64,000 nt of DNA from JAANXG01 sp034520625. GTDB lineage: Bacteria > Pseudomonadota > Gammaproteobacteria > Arenicellales > JAANXG01. Below, one piece after another: positions 62,629 to 64,000 of this stretch (its first letter is position 1; each line of letters begins with the position of its first letter). Under the pieces are notes generated by a model. The model saw nothing but the letters and a program-made list of their open reading frames with translations. It did no database searches and was not told where the DNA came from. The position numbers and the translations under genes were made by a program. The DNA is taken from positions 620,001 to 684,000 of the forward strand of contig JAXHNI010000009.1 of assembly GCA_034520625.1 (NCBI GenBank), read 5' to 3'.

Positions 62629-63522
62629 TTAAACCAACAATGCCAAAGTCAACGTGGCAGCCACCAACAGGTTAGTGAGCAGATTCCAGACAACGTTTAC
62701 TCCGAGCGCAGGTATGGGCACCGGCTCCGTTGGCGTCTTGAACGCCCATCGAAGAGGCTTCACCAACAACAGGGACGGCAACACGGCGGCCAGCACTGGG
62801 ATAGGAAGTAAGCCGAGCCCGACTGACAGAGCAATCGATGTCGGCACCAGCAGGCCGGCCAGGGCGTAGACTTTCGCTGCCGCAGGCCGACCAAGTCGAA
62901 TCACCAGGTGGCGTCTTCCACCGACACGATCCGCGGATTCATCCGGGAACTCGTTCAGCAGGAGTAGATTGAAGGTCATGAATGTTGCCGGGACGGCTGC
63001 CGCAATCGCCGCGGGACCGATTGCCCCCCCTTGCACTAGAGCAACGCCGGCGATTGGAAGCCCGCCAAGTCCTAGTCCCGCAGCAATCTCACCAATTCCC
63101 AATCTTGTGAGCACATCGGTGTAGCCGACCACGAAGATCGCGCCAAGTGTCATGAAGGGAAGCAGTTTCCAACCCACGAGTGCGTAGAACCAGACGCCTA
63201 TTGCCAAGCCAACGACTGCAGCAAAGAGCCCGAAAACGGTAGCCGTCTGTACCGACATGATGCCTGAAGGCAGGGTGCCGCTCCCACCGGAAAACGGGGT
63301 TCGCTCGGTCCGTTCGTCGATACCCGTGTGAAAGTCACTCACTTCATTGAAGATGTTTGCAGCAATGTGCAGGGACAGCAAACCAACCAGTGCCGCAATG
63401 GTGCGCAACCAACTGAAACTGCCGTCGTATGCGGCGGCAGCAGCTCCCGCTGCGACCAGGACAAAGGGCAGTGCCAGAAATGGTGCGCGGGAAACTCCCG
63501 CGAACGCTCTGGGATTCGGCAT
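62629..63522 (-). CDS. UbiA-family prenyltransferase (MenA-like)
   Basis: Integral membrane prenyltransferase that attaches an isoprenoid chain to an aromatic or similar acceptor. The 297-residue protein has about eight membrane segments, a first Asp-rich motif NEVSDFHTGID (N59, D63, D69) and a second LNEFPDESADRVGGRRHL. This matches MenA-type proteins (NDxxDxxxGxD). The first motif has NE instead of ND. The acceptor is unknown. Base composition of this stretch looks a little less GC-rich than the rest of the window. Confidence 0.85.
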   Translation of the reverse strand: MPNPRAFAGVSRAPFLALPFVLVAAGAAAAAYDGSFSWLRTIAALVGLLSLHIAANIFNEVSDFHTGIDERTERTPFSGGSGTLPSGIMSVQTATVFGLFAAVVGLAIGVWFYALVGWKLLPFMTLGAIFVVGYTDVLTRLGIGEIAAGLGLGGLPIAGVALVQGGAIGPAAIAAAVPATFMTFNLLLLNEFPDESADRVGGRRHLVIRLGRPAAAKVYALAGLLVPTSIALSVGLGLLPIPVLAAVLPSLLLVKPLRWAFKTPTEPVPIPALGVNVVWNLLTNLLVAATLTLALLV

Positions 63523-63635
63523 ATCCGGTTCCTGAGAGAGTAGCGTATGGCATCGCGCAGTGATCCGCCTATGAAGCCGATGTGACCCCGCAAGGATCCC
63601 TCAGGCAACCGGCTGCCACCTGATAGGTATCGGAC

Positions 63636-64000
63636 TCAGACGACGTCGACTTTGGCGCGATGTCCAGAGGCCCTCTTGAGTCGCTGGTCGCAGGTCAGCA
63701 GAGGCGCCTCGAGCGCCTCGGCCAGCGCCACGTAGACCGCGTCGTAAGCGGTCAGATTGTGGCGGAGCTCCCAAGCGCGTGGGAGGAGGAGATCGTGGGG
63801 ATAACGCGTGATCGGTAGATCGGCGAGATCGTCCAGCGCGGCCCGGCAGCGTTCCGGCCCGGACTCTCCCGACGCGGCGTAGCGGCTAAGGACCTGCGTC
63901 ACCTCGACATCGATGAGGTGCGGCGCATGCAGTGTTTGCTCTGAATCGAAGATGCATTCTTCGACAATTGCCGCTGTCGGCGAGCGTAGAAGCACCTCGA
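63636..64000 (-). CDS. PIN-domain ribonuclease, VapC-like toxin (cut at window edge)
   Basis: Partial gene continuing past the right edge. The visible part reads VLLRSPTAAIVEECIF, HLIDVEVTQVLSRYAAS, and LTAYDAVYVALAEALEAPLL ending with LLTCDQRLKRA, the PIN-fold acidic motifs of VapC (Asp/Glu in LIDVEV, YDAVYVALAE, TCDQRL). The first PIN aspartate and the true start lie outside the window. A vapB antitoxin gene, usually just upstream, would also lie outside. VapC toxins cleave specific RNAs. Confidence 0.8.
   Translation of the reverse strand, partial: EVLLRSPTAAIVEECIFDSEQTLHAPHLIDVEVTQVLSRYAASGESGPERCRAALDDLADLPITRYPHDLLLPRAWELRHNLTAYDAVYVALAEALEAPLLTCDQRLKRASGHRAKVDVV

Overview
The window is a GC-rich chromosomal segment from a gammaproteobacterium. 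Gene orders such as yrbG-kdsD-kdsC-lptCAB-rpoN facing mlaFEDCB, hisI-hisE-tatABC, petABC-sspAB and hslVU are typical of that class. A NaChBac-type sodium channel, two CaCA-type cation exchangers, several potABCD-type ABC systems and a 2-oxoacid:ferredoxin oxidoreductase point to a marine or halophilic lineage, possibly Ectothiorhodospiraceae-like; that placement is inference.

Layout. 1-8.6 kb holds outer-membrane biogenesis: the start of rpoN, lptB, lptA, lptC, kdsC, kdsD and a yrbG-like exchanger on the minus strand, and mlaFEDCB on the plus strand. 8.9-12.6 kb carries a YadG/YadH-type ABC exporter, a BolA-family gene (ibaG), a monothiol glutaredoxin and murA. 12.6-20 kb is a nearly complete histidine pathway (hisG, D, C, B, H, A, F, I, E), interrupted twice by a 289-bp palindromic element, followed by tatABC and the helicase gene rep. 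23.6-31.8 kb holds cytochrome bc1 (petABC), sspAB, hslVU and two Hsp20 genes, with sigma-32-like promoters before hslV and the first Hsp20 gene, then argB.

31.9-35.3 kb is a minus-strand cluster of an EncFtn-type ferritin-like protein, an MFS transporter, an LpxD homologue and a DUF374 acyltransferase. 35.4-38.4 kb has a small orphan protein, a voltage-gated sodium channel, a PA2779/PA2778-type pair (small membrane protein plus C39-like lipoprotein) and tRNA-Arg(CCG). 38.6-48.3 kb has a second CaCA exchanger, a three-gene 2-oxoacid:ferredoxin oxidoreductase locus, a two-component system and a DegP/MucD-type protease.

48.4-62.6 kb is an accessory, amine-oriented region: a MocR regulator divergent from a complete potDABC-like operon, a DadA-like oxidase, a second pot-like system whose binding-protein gene converges on its ATPase and permease genes, a TupA-like ATP-grasp gene, the remnant of an XRE-cupin regulator and two small unrecognised reading frames. 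The right end has a UbiA-family prenyltransferase and a PIN-domain (VapC-like) gene cut by the window edge. Four copies of one palindromic element lie at 8.7, 16.4, 19.0 and 36.7 kb; three begin exactly at the TAG stop codon of the preceding gene.
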